A DNA stretch of 64,000 nucleotides from Clostridium caldaquaticum (GTDB lineage: Bacteria > Bacillota > Clostridia > Clostridiales > Clostridiaceae), in NCBI RefSeq assembly GCF_023806125.1, contig NZ_JAMSKT010000007.1, positions 1 through 64,000 of the forward strand. Reading direction: 5' to 3'. The position numbers and the translations under genes were made by a program. The notes under the pieces were generated by a model that had not been told where the DNA came from, did no database searches, and saw only the letters and a program-made list of their open reading frames with translations. Shown one piece after another: positions 31,738 through 38,486 of this stretch; the first letter of the stretch is position 1, and every line of letters begins with the position of its first letter.

Positions 31738-31760
31738 AGAGGGCAAATGCCCTCTTATTT
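31738..31760. terminator. Terminator between the par operon and a minus-strand peptide gene
   Basis: AGAGGGC pairs with GCCCTCT around AAAT, followed by TATTT. It lies two bases after the ParR-like stop. The T-run is weak on the plus strand. On the minus strand it lies right at the end of the small peptide frame, so it may serve both. Confidence 0.65.
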
Positions 31761-31832
31761 AAAAATAGTATAGCCAATATAACCTGTAACTATAGCTATT
31801 ATAGCAGATAGTATATCTAAAAGTAAAATCAT
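31755..31832 (-). CDS. Tiny membrane peptide, 25 aa, toxin-like
   Basis: On the minus strand AAAGGAGT precedes an ATG at 31832 by about nine bases. The 25-residue product begins MILLLDILSAIIAIVTGYIG and ends YTIFK. It is one hydrophobic helix with a basic end, the shape of type I toxins such as BsrG, TxpA and Fst relatives. It lies convergent to parMR and ends in a shared terminator. No antisense RNA gene is proven, so the toxin call is inference. Confidence 0.5.
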   Translation of the reverse strand: MILLLDILSAIIAIVTGYIGYTIFK

Positions 31833-31893
31833 ACTAACCAACTCCTTTAAAATAGTATTTTCACGTACATAATAATTTATACATGGGGGCATA

Positions 31894-33237
31894 ATGGAAC
31901 CATTATTTTATTGTTTGTTATTAGCTGATAAACTATTAAAGGTAGGTTTGTTTGGATGCGGTTTATGGCTATTTTTTGAAGTTAGAAAAGTAAAAAAAAA
32001 TAAACTTGGCACATCAAAACTTCAAATTGAAAGGAGTAAATTAACAGGTGATGATGGATTTATTTTATCTAAAAACTTTCAGCTTAATTTTAAAAAATCA
32101 TGTGAAAATGTAGTCGTTATTGCTCCACCAGGAGAGGGGAAAACACGCTCGTTTTTTACAACAAATCTTTTAAATAATTGTTTCCCAAAAAGTTCGATAG
32201 TAATACCTGATTTAAAAGGTGAGTTATGGAAAAGTACAGCAGATTATCAAAAAAGCATAGGAAGAAAAATTATAAAATTTGAAATACTAGGAGAAGAAGG
32301 ATTTTATAACCCTTTAAGCAACTGCGATGATTTTGCAGAGATAAGAAAACTTGCAATAAATATATTAGAAAATGCACAAGTTGATAAAGACAATAAAAAC
32401 AGCGAATGGATTAGTATGTCAGCTCCACTTCTTACAGCAGCTTTGCTTAAAGAAAATACTATAGATAAAGCTTTAGATTTAATAATATTAAATGATGAAG
32501 AAACACTAGAGAAAGAGTTTTTAAAATCAAATCCACAAGCACAAAAGCAATTTTTAATATTTAAAACAAGTCTAAGAAGTCCAGGAACTGTAGATAGTAT
32601 AAGAAGTACTCTGGCTACAAGTCTTGCTTTATATGGTGATATAAAACTCATTAAAACCATATCTAAAAACAGCTTTTCACCAAAAGATTTAAGAGAAGAA
32701 CCTATAGCACTCTATATTTCTTATGAACCTTCAAAAGCTAAATATCTTTCGCCTTTTTTAGGTATTTTTTATACACAACTGATAGAAAAAACAATGGATT
32801 TTTATACTGAAAATAGTCTACCTGTTATTTTTATGTTGGAAGAACTACAGAACTTAGGGAAAATTCAAGGTTTAGAAAGTATTTTAGCATTAAATAGAAT
32901 TTACGAAATGCCTTTTTTATGCTGCCTGCAAAATATATCTAAACTTTATGACATTTACGGGCAAAATAATGCTATGACTATATTAAACTGTTTAAAAACT
33001 AAGTGTATACTGCCTTCCATTAGTGATTTAGAAGCACTTAAATATGTTAGTGAATTATGTGGAGAAACAGAGGTAATTATCAATCATGATAAAGGCAAGA
33101 TTACAAAACATTCAAAAAAACTATTTACGCCAGATGAAGTTAGAAGGCTTTCTAACAGTAATAAAAATAGTGATGATACAGTTTTAATTATTGCTCACAA
33201 TAAATTACCTTTTGTAGACAAACAATATTTAATATAG
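31894..33237 (+). CDS. VirD4/TraG-type coupling ATPase
   Basis: 447 residues with GGGGGC upstream. An N-terminal hydrophobic segment (~1-30, LFYCLLLADKLLKVGLFGCG) anchors it. The P-loop APPGEGKTRSFFTT (~77-90) is followed by SIVIPDLKGELWKSTADY, a VirD4/TraG marker. Walker B is in LPVIFMLEELQNLGKIQGLE, and CLQNISKLYDIYGQNNAMTI is the later TraG/VirD4 motif, with ISDLEALKYVSELCGETEVI near the end. Such ATPases pass relaxase-bound DNA to a type IV secretion channel. At 447 residues it is shorter than usual (550-700). No channel genes are present in the window, so it would need a helper. Confidence 0.85.
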   Translation: MEPLFYCLLLADKLLKVGLFGCGLWLFFEVRKVKKNKLGTSKLQIERSKLTGDDGFILSKNFQLNFKKSCENVVVIAPPGEGKTRSFFTTNLLNNCFPKSSIVIPDLKGELWKSTADYQKSIGRKIIKFEILGEEGFYNPLSNCDDFAEIRKLAINILENAQVDKDNKNSEWISMSAPLLTAALLKENTIDKALDLIILNDEETLEKEFLKSNPQAQKQFLIFKTSLRSPGTVDSIRSTLATSLALYGDIKLIKTISKNSFSPKDLREEPIALYISYEPSKAKYLSPFLGIFYTQLIEKTMDFYTENSLPVIFMLEELQNLGKIQGLESILALNRIYEMPFLCCLQNISKLYDIYGQNNAMTILNCLKTKCILPSISDLEALKYVSELCGETEVIINHDKGKITKHSKKLFTPDEVRRLSNSNKNSDDTVLIIAHNKLPFVDKQYLI

Positions 33238-33246
33238 AAAAATAAA

Positions 33247-33267
33247 TAAACCGTAGTGAGTTTTTTT
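33247..33267 (+). promoter_or_regulatory. oriT/nick-site-like sequence before the relaxase
   Basis: TAAACCGTAGTGAG followed by T7 lies 77 bases upstream of the mobV start. TAGTGAG-TT resembles the pMV158-family nick TAGTGTG-TTA. An identical copy in the opposite orientation is at 3541-3561. No clear hairpin precedes it, unlike pMV158 oriT. Confidence 0.5.
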
Positions 33268-33280
33268 TATATTTTTTTAT

Positions 33281-33325
33281 ATTTTTTATATTAATATTTT
33301 TTATATTAATATTTTTTATATTAAT
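33281..33325 (+). repeat. Three perfect 15-bp tandem repeats
   Basis: ATTTTTTATATTAAT occurs three times in a row just before the relaxase ribosome-binding site. The unit contains the palindrome ATATTAATAT across its junctions. It could be a binding site that controls the relaxase gene or part of oriT. Confidence 0.7.
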
Positions 33326-33343
33326 AATAAATTGGAGGAATAT

Positions 33344-34279
33344 ATGGTATGGGAAGATGTAGAAAACAAAGAAGAAAAATTATACAAAGAACCTACTTAT
33401 AGAAGTATTAACAGTAATTATTTTTACTGCATTTTAAGATTTGGGAAAAAACATAAAGCTATGATAAGTATAAGAGGATTTCAAAAACATATGCAAAGGG
33501 AAATAGATGTACCTAATGCTGATACTAAAATACCTAATGAAATACTGATAGGAGATAACAATGTATATGACAAAGTTATAAATTATATAAAAGATGTTAA
33601 GCTTCGTAGCAATAATGTAATAGCTAGAGAAATACTTTTAACAGCTTCACCAGGATTTTTTAAAGGGTTATCTAATATACAGTTAGAACAATGGAAAACA
33701 ATAAACAAAGAATGGTTACAAAACAATTTTAAAGATAATTGTATTTATGCTGTGCTTCATAAAGATGAAAGCACATGGCATATACATGCTTTAATTATTC
33801 CTAAATTCTACTCAGAGAAGAAGCAAAGTTATATACTCTCTAATGCCCGTTATTTTGACGGCGTAGATAAATTAAGAACATGGCAGGATAATTACGCTTC
33901 CTCAATGCAAAGCACTTTTAAAAGCCTTAATCGTGGAATAAAATATAGTAAAGCTAAACATATAGAAGTTAGAAAATGGTACACACTTATTAATGAACAG
34001 CTAAACGAAAAAGATTTAGAACAGGTTAAAGCTAAAGCATTGAATAATGAACTAGTAGAGCTTAAATTAAAATCAATACAAAATACTTTAAAAATTTATA
34101 AAAAATATAATATTGATATAATTTTAGAAAATGAAAAACTTAATAAGGAATTAAAAGAACTTAAGAAAGATAAGAATTATTTTGAAAATGCTGTTAAATT
34201 AATATCTAATTATTATAAAATTGATGAAAAGAAAATAAAACAGCTTATAAATTATAATGAAAATACATTAGGTAGGTAA
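33344..34279 (+). CDS. mobV: MobV-family relaxase (plasmid recombination/Mob type)
   Basis: 311 residues from ATG at 33344 (TTGGAGGA upstream). MobV motifs are in order: ISIRGFQKHMQREIDVPNAD (HxxRE motif, ~41-60), then NEILIGDNNVYDKVINYI, LTASPGFFKG and the metal site AVLHKDESTWHIHALIIPKF (His 139, Asp 141, Glu 142, His 146, His 148). LSNARYFDGVDKLRTWQDNY follows, another MobV marker. Residues ~225-311 are a coiled coil. It nicks oriT and leads the strand to a recipient. In pMV158 relatives the third motif has PH where this has WH. Usually found on small mobilisable plasmids. Confidence 0.9.
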   Translation: MVWEDVENKEEKLYKEPTYRSINSNYFYCILRFGKKHKAMISIRGFQKHMQREIDVPNADTKIPNEILIGDNNVYDKVINYIKDVKLRSNNVIAREILLTASPGFFKGLSNIQLEQWKTINKEWLQNNFKDNCIYAVLHKDESTWHIHALIIPKFYSEKKQSYILSNARYFDGVDKLRTWQDNYASSMQSTFKSLNRGIKYSKAKHIEVRKWYTLINEQLNEKDLEQVKAKALNNELVELKLKSIQNTLKIYKKYNIDIILENEKLNKELKELKKDKNYFENAVKLISNYYKIDEKKIKQLINYNENTLGR

Positions 34280-34312
34280 AAGATTTCTTCATAATATATA
34301 CACTTAAATTTA

Positions 34313-34334
34313 CGACCATAATTTCGACCATAAT
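34313..34334 (+). repeat. Pair of 10-bp direct repeats near the right attachment site
   Basis: CGACCATAAT occurs at 34313 and again at 34325, with 12-base spacing. They lie about 130 bases left of the tRNA fragment. Tyrosine integrases often bind such arm-type repeats beside the core. Confidence 0.45.
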
Positions 34335-34400
34335 CTAACAAAAAACTGGTGAAATGAATGGAAATTTAATGAAATAAAAAATTCATTTTTTATGATAAAT

Positions 34401-34432
34401 AAAGGGCTTGTTTAAATTAATAAAGCCTTATT
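34401..34432 (+). terminator. Weak terminator-like hairpin after mobV
   Basis: AAGGGCTT pairs with AAAGCCTT with one bulged G and a loop of about a dozen A/T bases, followed by ATTCAATT. The rest of the 34280-34462 stretch is AT-rich and holds only the direct repeats. Confidence 0.4.
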
Positions 34433-34462
34433 CAATTAAGTGAAAGCAGGTTTTTTATAAAT

Positions 34463-34505
34463 GGGGTTCTAGAGGTCGCAGGTTCAAATCCTGTTACCCA
34501 GACCA
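34463..34505 (+). other. Right attachment site: 3' fragment of a tRNA gene (probably tRNA-Pro)
   Basis: TCTAG-AGGTC-GCAGG-TTCAAAT-CCTGT-TACCCAG-ACCA reads as the anticodon-stem 3' arm, variable loop, T-arm and acceptor end of a tRNA with encoded CCA. The 5' half is absent: upstream is AT-rich phage DNA. The first pair (C1-G72, from G72) and AGGTCGCAGG variable/T-arm fit tRNA-Pro. The prophage therefore integrated into a tRNA 3' end. The functional tRNA should be at the left end, outside the window. Confidence 0.8.
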
Positions 34506-34509
34506 TGAT

Positions 34510-34550
34510 AAAGCCTGCAAACTTATTGTTCGCAGGCTTTAAATTTTTTT
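34510..34550 (+). terminator. Terminator of the original tRNA gene
   Basis: AAAGCCTGC pairs with GCAGGCTTT over a 13-base loop, followed by AAATTTTTTT. It starts five bases after the tRNA CCA. It marks the chromosomal side of the insertion. Confidence 0.85.
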
Positions 34551-34713
34551 ATAAATGATTATCATAGAATTCAATAATTTTTGTGAAATTGCCACCTAAC
34601 TTTGCAGTAATATTATCATTATATCCATAAGCATCATCCATTTCTGTAAATGAATCTGTATTTTCTAAAAATAATGATTCATTTTCTTCAGGCTCTATAG
34701 GCTTAACATTCAT
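34549..34713 (-). CDS. Small acidic protein, 54 aa
   Basis: The minus-strand ATG at 34713 follows a perfect AAGGAGGTG ribosome-binding site, so the shorter version is chosen over one from 34764. The product MNVKPIEPEENESLFLENTD is acidic, with SFTEMDDAYGYNDNITAKLG and a helical end NFTKIIEFYDNHL. It stops inside the T-run of the tRNA terminator. It is the first chromosomal gene past the prophage. No family is recognised. Confidence 0.65.
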   Translation of the reverse strand: MNVKPIEPEENESLFLENTDSFTEMDDAYGYNDNITAKLGGNFTKIIEFYDNHL

Positions 34714-34891
34714 TAAAGACACCTCCTTGAGGTTAGCATGTGTAACTTTATTAACAGTATGCATGTAAATTTAAAACATATTATAATTTTTAGTAGTTTT
34801 ATACAGTTAAAAGATGTAGAATAATAAAGAATAAATCATAAATCAATAAATATTAATAAATTCATTACATTATTTGTGGGAGGTAAAAGTC

Positions 34892-35884
34892 TTGAAAAAA
34901 GTTGCAGTTATTTTTAATGGAGGCACAATTTCCATGAAAGTAGACCCTAGGATAAGAGCAGCTGTACCTACCTTAAGTGGTGAGGAGATTATGTCTATGG
35001 TAACAGGAATTGAAAGGTATGCTCAAATAGAGTCTCATACTTTTTCAAACTTACCGGGTCCTCATATGTGTCCTAAAACTATGTTTGAATTATCAAAATA
35101 TATTCAAAATATATTGTTAAGAGAAGACATTACAGGGGTTGTAGTTACTCATGGTACAGATACCTTGGAAGAAACTGCATATCTTTTAGATTTAACAATA
35201 AACAGTGAAAAGCCAGTTGTTGTAACAGGATCTATGAGAAACAGCTCTGAATTAGGTTATGATGGTCCAGCTAATTTATCAGCATCTATATGTACAGCGA
35301 TTTCACAAGAAGCCAGAAATAGAGGAGTGTTAGTTTGTTTAAACGATGAATTAAATTGTGCCAGTGAAGTTACTAAAGCAAATTCTATGAGTCTTGATAC
35401 TTTTAAAAGTCCTAACTTTGGTCCTATTGGAATTGTAGATAGTAATGAAGTTATTTTTTATAGAAACAGTCTTATGAAACAGTATATTAAAACTAACAAT
35501 ATTGAAACTAGTGTAGATTTAATTAAATGTGCAGCAGGAATGGATTCTAAATTTATAGATTTTTGTGTTGAACGTGGTACAAAAGGAATTGTAGTTGAAG
35601 CTATGGGAAGAGGGAATATACCTCCTAAAATGGTTGATGGCGTTAAAAGGGCAATAAAAACAGGAATACCAGTAGTGTTAGTATCTAGGTGCTATCAAGG
35701 AAGAGTGTTAGATTCTTATGGTTACCCTGGAGGAGGAAAAGAACTTAGAAACTTAGGAGTCATCTTTGGAGACAACCTTCCAGGTCAGAAGGCCAGAATC
35801 AAACTTATGGTTGCTTTAGGTAAAACAAATAATAATAGTGAAATAAAACAAATATTTGAATTCGGTCATTATCAGAGTAGTTAA
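34892..35884 (+). CDS. ansA: L-asparaginase
   Basis: 330 residues from TTG at 34892 (GGGAGGT upstream, inside a longer frame). KKVAVIFNGGTISMKVDPR holds the first catalytic Thr, and VVVTHGTDTLEETAYLLDLT the second Thr-Asp pair; PVVVTGSMRNSSELGYDGPA-NLSASI is the next block. It hydrolyses asparagine to aspartate and ammonia. No clear signal peptide is present, so it is a cytoplasmic type. Length is normal. It stands alone between the minus-strand small gene and an aminotransferase. Confidence 0.93.
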   Translation: MKKVAVIFNGGTISMKVDPRIRAAVPTLSGEEIMSMVTGIERYAQIESHTFSNLPGPHMCPKTMFELSKYIQNILLREDITGVVVTHGTDTLEETAYLLDLTINSEKPVVVTGSMRNSSELGYDGPANLSASICTAISQEARNRGVLVCLNDELNCASEVTKANSMSLDTFKSPNFGPIGIVDSNEVIFYRNSLMKQYIKTNNIETSVDLIKCAAGMDSKFIDFCVERGTKGIVVEAMGRGNIPPKMVDGVKRAIKTGIPVVLVSRCYQGRVLDSYGYPGGGKELRNLGVIFGDNLPGQKARIKLMVALGKTNNNSEIKQIFEFGHYQSS

Positions 35885-35907
35885 CTTTGGATTTTTCCCT
35901 TTGTAAC

Positions 35908-35950
35908 ATTTATCAGTTTTTTAGAATAGTATAATAAAAAACTGATAAAT
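35908..35950. promoter_or_regulatory. Perfect 16-bp inverted repeat before the aminotransferase
   Basis: ATTTATCAGTTTTTTA (35908-35923) is exactly repeated inverted at 35935-35950, around an 11-base spacer. A TATAAT sequence (35930-35935) lies in the spacer. The ribosome-binding site GGAGG follows at once. It can be a terminator for the asparaginase gene or an operator for the next gene. Confidence 0.6.
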
Positions 35951-35962
35951 GGAGGTATATTA

Positions 35963-37111
35963 ATGAAACCCAATAATAGATTGAAAACTATATCGGAATA
36001 TCATTTTCAAAAGTTAGATATAATAAAAAAAAATATGCTAAATGATGGCAAAAAAATTATAGATCTAAGTATTGGCGATCCTGATTTGCCTGTTGAAAAT
36101 AGTATTATTAATGCTTTAATAGAAGGATTAAAAATAAAAGATTTTAATAAATATCCACCATATGAAGGAATACAGCAGTTAAAGAAAGGTATAATAAAAT
36201 ACTATGAACAAGTTTTTTCTGTTAAATTAGAGTTTGAAGAAGTTTTAATACTTATAGGTTCAAAAGAAGGTATTAATAATATAGTACCTGCAGTTTGTGA
36301 TATTGGAGATTATGCTATTATACCAAAACCTGCTTATCCAGTTTATGAAACATCCTGTCATCTTTGGGGGGTAAATGCTTTTGAAATTCCTTTGCTGGAA
36401 AAAAATTTATATTTACCAGAAGTAAAATTTATACCTAAGGATATTTTGCCAAAAAGCAAGTTATTTGTGCTTAACTATCCTAACAATCCTACTGGGGCAG
36501 TAGCAAACAGTGAATTTTATAAGGAAATAATAGAGTTTTGCATAAAAAATGATATTGTTTTATATAATGATGGAGCCTATAACGAAATAATTAAAGAGGG
36601 TGAAGCTCCTCTAAGTTTATTGCAGATAGATAAGAAAAAGCAATGTATAGAATTTGGAACTTTTTCTAAAATATATAATATGACAGGATTTAGAATTGGT
36701 TATGCTGTTGGGAATTCTCAAATTATAAAGGCTCTTCTTAAAGTGAAGAGTAATGTTGACTCAGGGCAATTTATTCCTATTCAATATGCGGCAATACAAG
36801 CACTAAAACTTACCAGAAATTATGTAGATAATATTAGAAAGATTTTTGATGAGAGAAGACAAAATGCTGAGCAAGTTTTAACAGAACACAATATAGATTT
36901 CTTTAAAAGTGTAGGTACTTTTTATATTTGGTGTAAAACGCCAGCTGGGTATACTACTGAGACCTTCTGTGAAGAATTATTAAACAATTATGGAATAATA
37001 GTTACTCCTGGAATTGCATTTGGAGATTTAGGTAAAGATTATTTTAGAATAGCTCTAACAAAAGATAAGCAGGAAATAGTGCAAGCTTTTAGCAATTTAA
37101 AAGTATATTGA
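35963..37111 (+). CDS. Class I/II PLP aminotransferase
   Basis: 382 residues with TGGAGGTAT upstream. Class I motifs are in order: IIDLSIGDPDLPVENSIINA, YPPYEGIQQLKKGIIKYYEQ, VLILIGSKEGINNIVPAVCD, FVLNYPNNPTGAVANSEFYK, DIVLYNDGAYNEIIKEGEAP and the PLP lysine in FGTFSKIYNMTGFRIGYAVG. The pattern is nearest to LL-diaminopimelate or aspartate/alanine aminotransferases. Substrate cannot be settled from sequence. It is monocistronic. Confidence 0.88.
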   Translation: MKPNNRLKTISEYHFQKLDIIKKNMLNDGKKIIDLSIGDPDLPVENSIINALIEGLKIKDFNKYPPYEGIQQLKKGIIKYYEQVFSVKLEFEEVLILIGSKEGINNIVPAVCDIGDYAIIPKPAYPVYETSCHLWGVNAFEIPLLEKNLYLPEVKFIPKDILPKSKLFVLNYPNNPTGAVANSEFYKEIIEFCIKNDIVLYNDGAYNEIIKEGEAPLSLLQIDKKKQCIEFGTFSKIYNMTGFRIGYAVGNSQIIKALLKVKSNVDSGQFIPIQYAAIQALKLTRNYVDNIRKIFDERRQNAEQVLTEHNIDFFKSVGTFYIWCKTPAGYTTETFCEELLNNYGIIVTPGIAFGDLGKDYFRIALTKDKQEIVQAFSNLKVY

Positions 37112-37130
37112 TTTTTTGATGAAATCTTAT

Positions 37131-37181
37131 TATAGATGTTTCTTTTGATTATAATTTTATGTGTCAAAGGAAACATCTATA
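37131..37181. other. Long hairpin downstream of the aminotransferase
   Basis: TATAGATGTTTC (37131-37142) is repeated inverted as GAAACATCTATA (37170-37181); an inner CTTTTGA with TCAAAG extends the stem. No T-run follows, so it is an atypical terminator at best. The rest of 37112-37316 holds the next promoter. Confidence 0.5.
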
Positions 37182-37246
37182 AAATTAATAATGTTCATAT
37201 ATTTATTTATTATTTTTTGAAAAACGTTATAGATTCTAAATTTATC

Positions 37247-37276
37247 TTGCATTTCTTAGGAGGATTTATGTATAAT
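37247..37276 (+). promoter_or_regulatory. Likely sigma-A promoter for the yicC-gmk operon
   Basis: TTGCAT (37247-37252) and TATAAT (37271-37276) are separated by 18 bases. They lie 40 bases upstream of the yicC ATG. The next six genes follow closely. Confidence 0.6.
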
Positions 37277-37316
37277 TAGTTATAAACTGAATACTGGTCG
37301 GAAGGATGAGTCAAAT

Positions 37317-38195
37317 ATGTTGAAAAGCATGACAGGATTTGGAAGAGGGAGTATCGAAGAAAGTGGTAAAAGCTTTATAGTTGAAATAAAGTCTGTTAAT
37401 CATAGATATTTAGACTTAAATATTAAAATGCCAAGAAACTTAATATCTCTTGAAGAGAAGATAAGAAATACGATTTCTAAAATGATAAGCAGGGGTAAAG
37501 TTGATGTTTTTATCACTTTAAATTCTTTTGCTTCAAATAATGCTATTGCAAACTTTAATTATTTGTTAGCAGATAGTTATGTAGAGTGTCTTCAGGAAAT
37601 AAAAGATAGATATAATGTGAAGGATGATATTTCCGTATCTCTTATATCAAGGTTTCCAGAGGTAATTACACTTAATCAGCAGGAAGAGGACTTAGATAAG
37701 GTATGGTCAAGTTTAAGCACGCCTTTAAATGAAGCAATCAGCTTACTTATAGCTATGAGAGAAAGAGAAGGATTAAAGTTAAAGGAAGACATAATTAAAA
37801 GATGTGATTACATAAAAGATTGTATTGATAAGATATCGAAAAGATCTCCTATGATTGTTAAAGAATATAAGGAAAAATTAGAAAAAAGGATTAATGACTT
37901 GTTGAATGATACTGCTGTAGATGAAAGTAGACTAGCTTTAGAAGTTGCTTTATTCGCTGATAAAGTCAATATTGATGAAGAAATTGTCAGATTAAACAGC
38001 CATTTAATACAATTGAAAGAGACACTTGAATTAAATGAATCAATAGGAAGAAAATTGGACTTTATAGTTCAGGAAATGAATAGAGAAATAAATACTATAG
38101 CTTCTAAGGCAAATGATTTAGAACTTGTTAATATAGTTTTAAGCTTAAAGAATGAAGTTGAAAAAATTAGAGAACAAGTGCAAAATGTTGAATAA
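37317..38195 (+). CDS. yicC: YicC-family endoribonuclease
   Basis: 292 residues with GGAAGGATGAG upstream. The N-terminus MLKSMTGFGRGSIEESGKSF and VEIKSVNHRYLDLNIKMPRN are the YicC signature, and the C-terminus IGRKLDFIVQEMNREINTIA, SKANDLELVNIVLSLKNEVE-KIREQVQNVE matches the family end. YicC/YloC proteins are reported to be hexameric endoribonucleases affecting small RNAs. It leads the operon yicC-remA-gmk-rpoZ-coaBC, the standard clostridial order. Confidence 0.95.
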   Translation: MLKSMTGFGRGSIEESGKSFIVEIKSVNHRYLDLNIKMPRNLISLEEKIRNTISKMISRGKVDVFITLNSFASNNAIANFNYLLADSYVECLQEIKDRYNVKDDISVSLISRFPEVITLNQQEEDLDKVWSSLSTPLNEAISLLIAMREREGLKLKEDIIKRCDYIKDCIDKISKRSPMIVKEYKEKLEKRINDLLNDTAVDESRLALEVALFADKVNIDEEIVRLNSHLIQLKETLELNESIGRKLDFIVQEMNREINTIASKANDLELVNIVLSLKNEVEKIREQVQNVE

Positions 38196-38210
38196 ATTAG
38201 GAGGATAATG

Positions 38211-38486
38211 ATGAGCATAAAGTTAATAAATATAGGATTTGGTAATATTGTTTCTGCCAACAGATTAATAGCTATAGTAAGTCCTGAATCAGCACCAATT
38301 AAAAGAATAATTCAGGAAGCAAGAGATAGGGGAATGCTTATAGATGCTACTTATGGAAGAAGAACAAGAGCTGTAATAATTACAGATAGTGATCATATTA
38401 TATTATCAGCTGTACAGCCAGAAACCGTAGCACACAGATTGTCAACAAATAAAGACGAAGTAGAAATTGACGAGGTTGATGAATAA
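38211..38486 (+). CDS. remA: RemA-like regulator (DUF370)
   Basis: 91 residues from the ATG at 38211 (AGGAGG, spacing six; an ATG at 38208 is too close). [40 protein letters not shown] and [28 protein letters not shown] show the family core, including the RxxRA and DS-x-H-x-ILS motifs. RemA binds DNA and activates biofilm and osmoprotection genes in Bacillus. Stop overlaps the gmk start (TAATG). Confidence 0.93.
   Translation: MSIKLINIGFGNIVSANRLIAIVSPESAPIKRIIQEARDRGMLIDATYGRRTRAVIITDSDHIILSAVQPETVAHRLSTNKDEVEIDEVDE

Larger units (their letters stand above)
1..34505 (+). mobile_element. Prophage (siphovirus type), left end outside window
   Basis: A continuous set of phage genes reads on the plus strand in the usual siphovirus order: regulation, recombination, replication, packaging, head, tail, lysis. 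The right boundary is a tRNA 3' fragment at 34463-34505 followed by the tRNA terminator, after which housekeeping genes begin. No integrase or CI-type repressor is complete in the window, so the left end with the intact tRNA, integrase and lysogeny switch must lie upstream. The last 4 kb before the boundary carry partition and mobilisation genes rather than typical phage genes. No phage gene between 1.7 and 29.9 kb looks broken, so the element may be functional. Confidence 0.95.

Noticed and set aside
31894..34279. Complete conjugation system
   Set aside because: Only a coupling ATPase and relaxase are present; no VirB4, VirB6 or other channel genes occur in the window, so self-transfer is not supported.
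34463..34505. Complete tRNA gene
   Set aside because: The T-arm and acceptor end are present, but the 5' half, D-arm and anticodon are missing; upstream is AT-rich phage DNA. It is only an attachment-site fragment.
1..34505. Diversity-generating retroelement for fibre variation
   Set aside because: No reverse transcriptase gene and no template/variable repeat pair with adenine changes were seen near the fibre genes.
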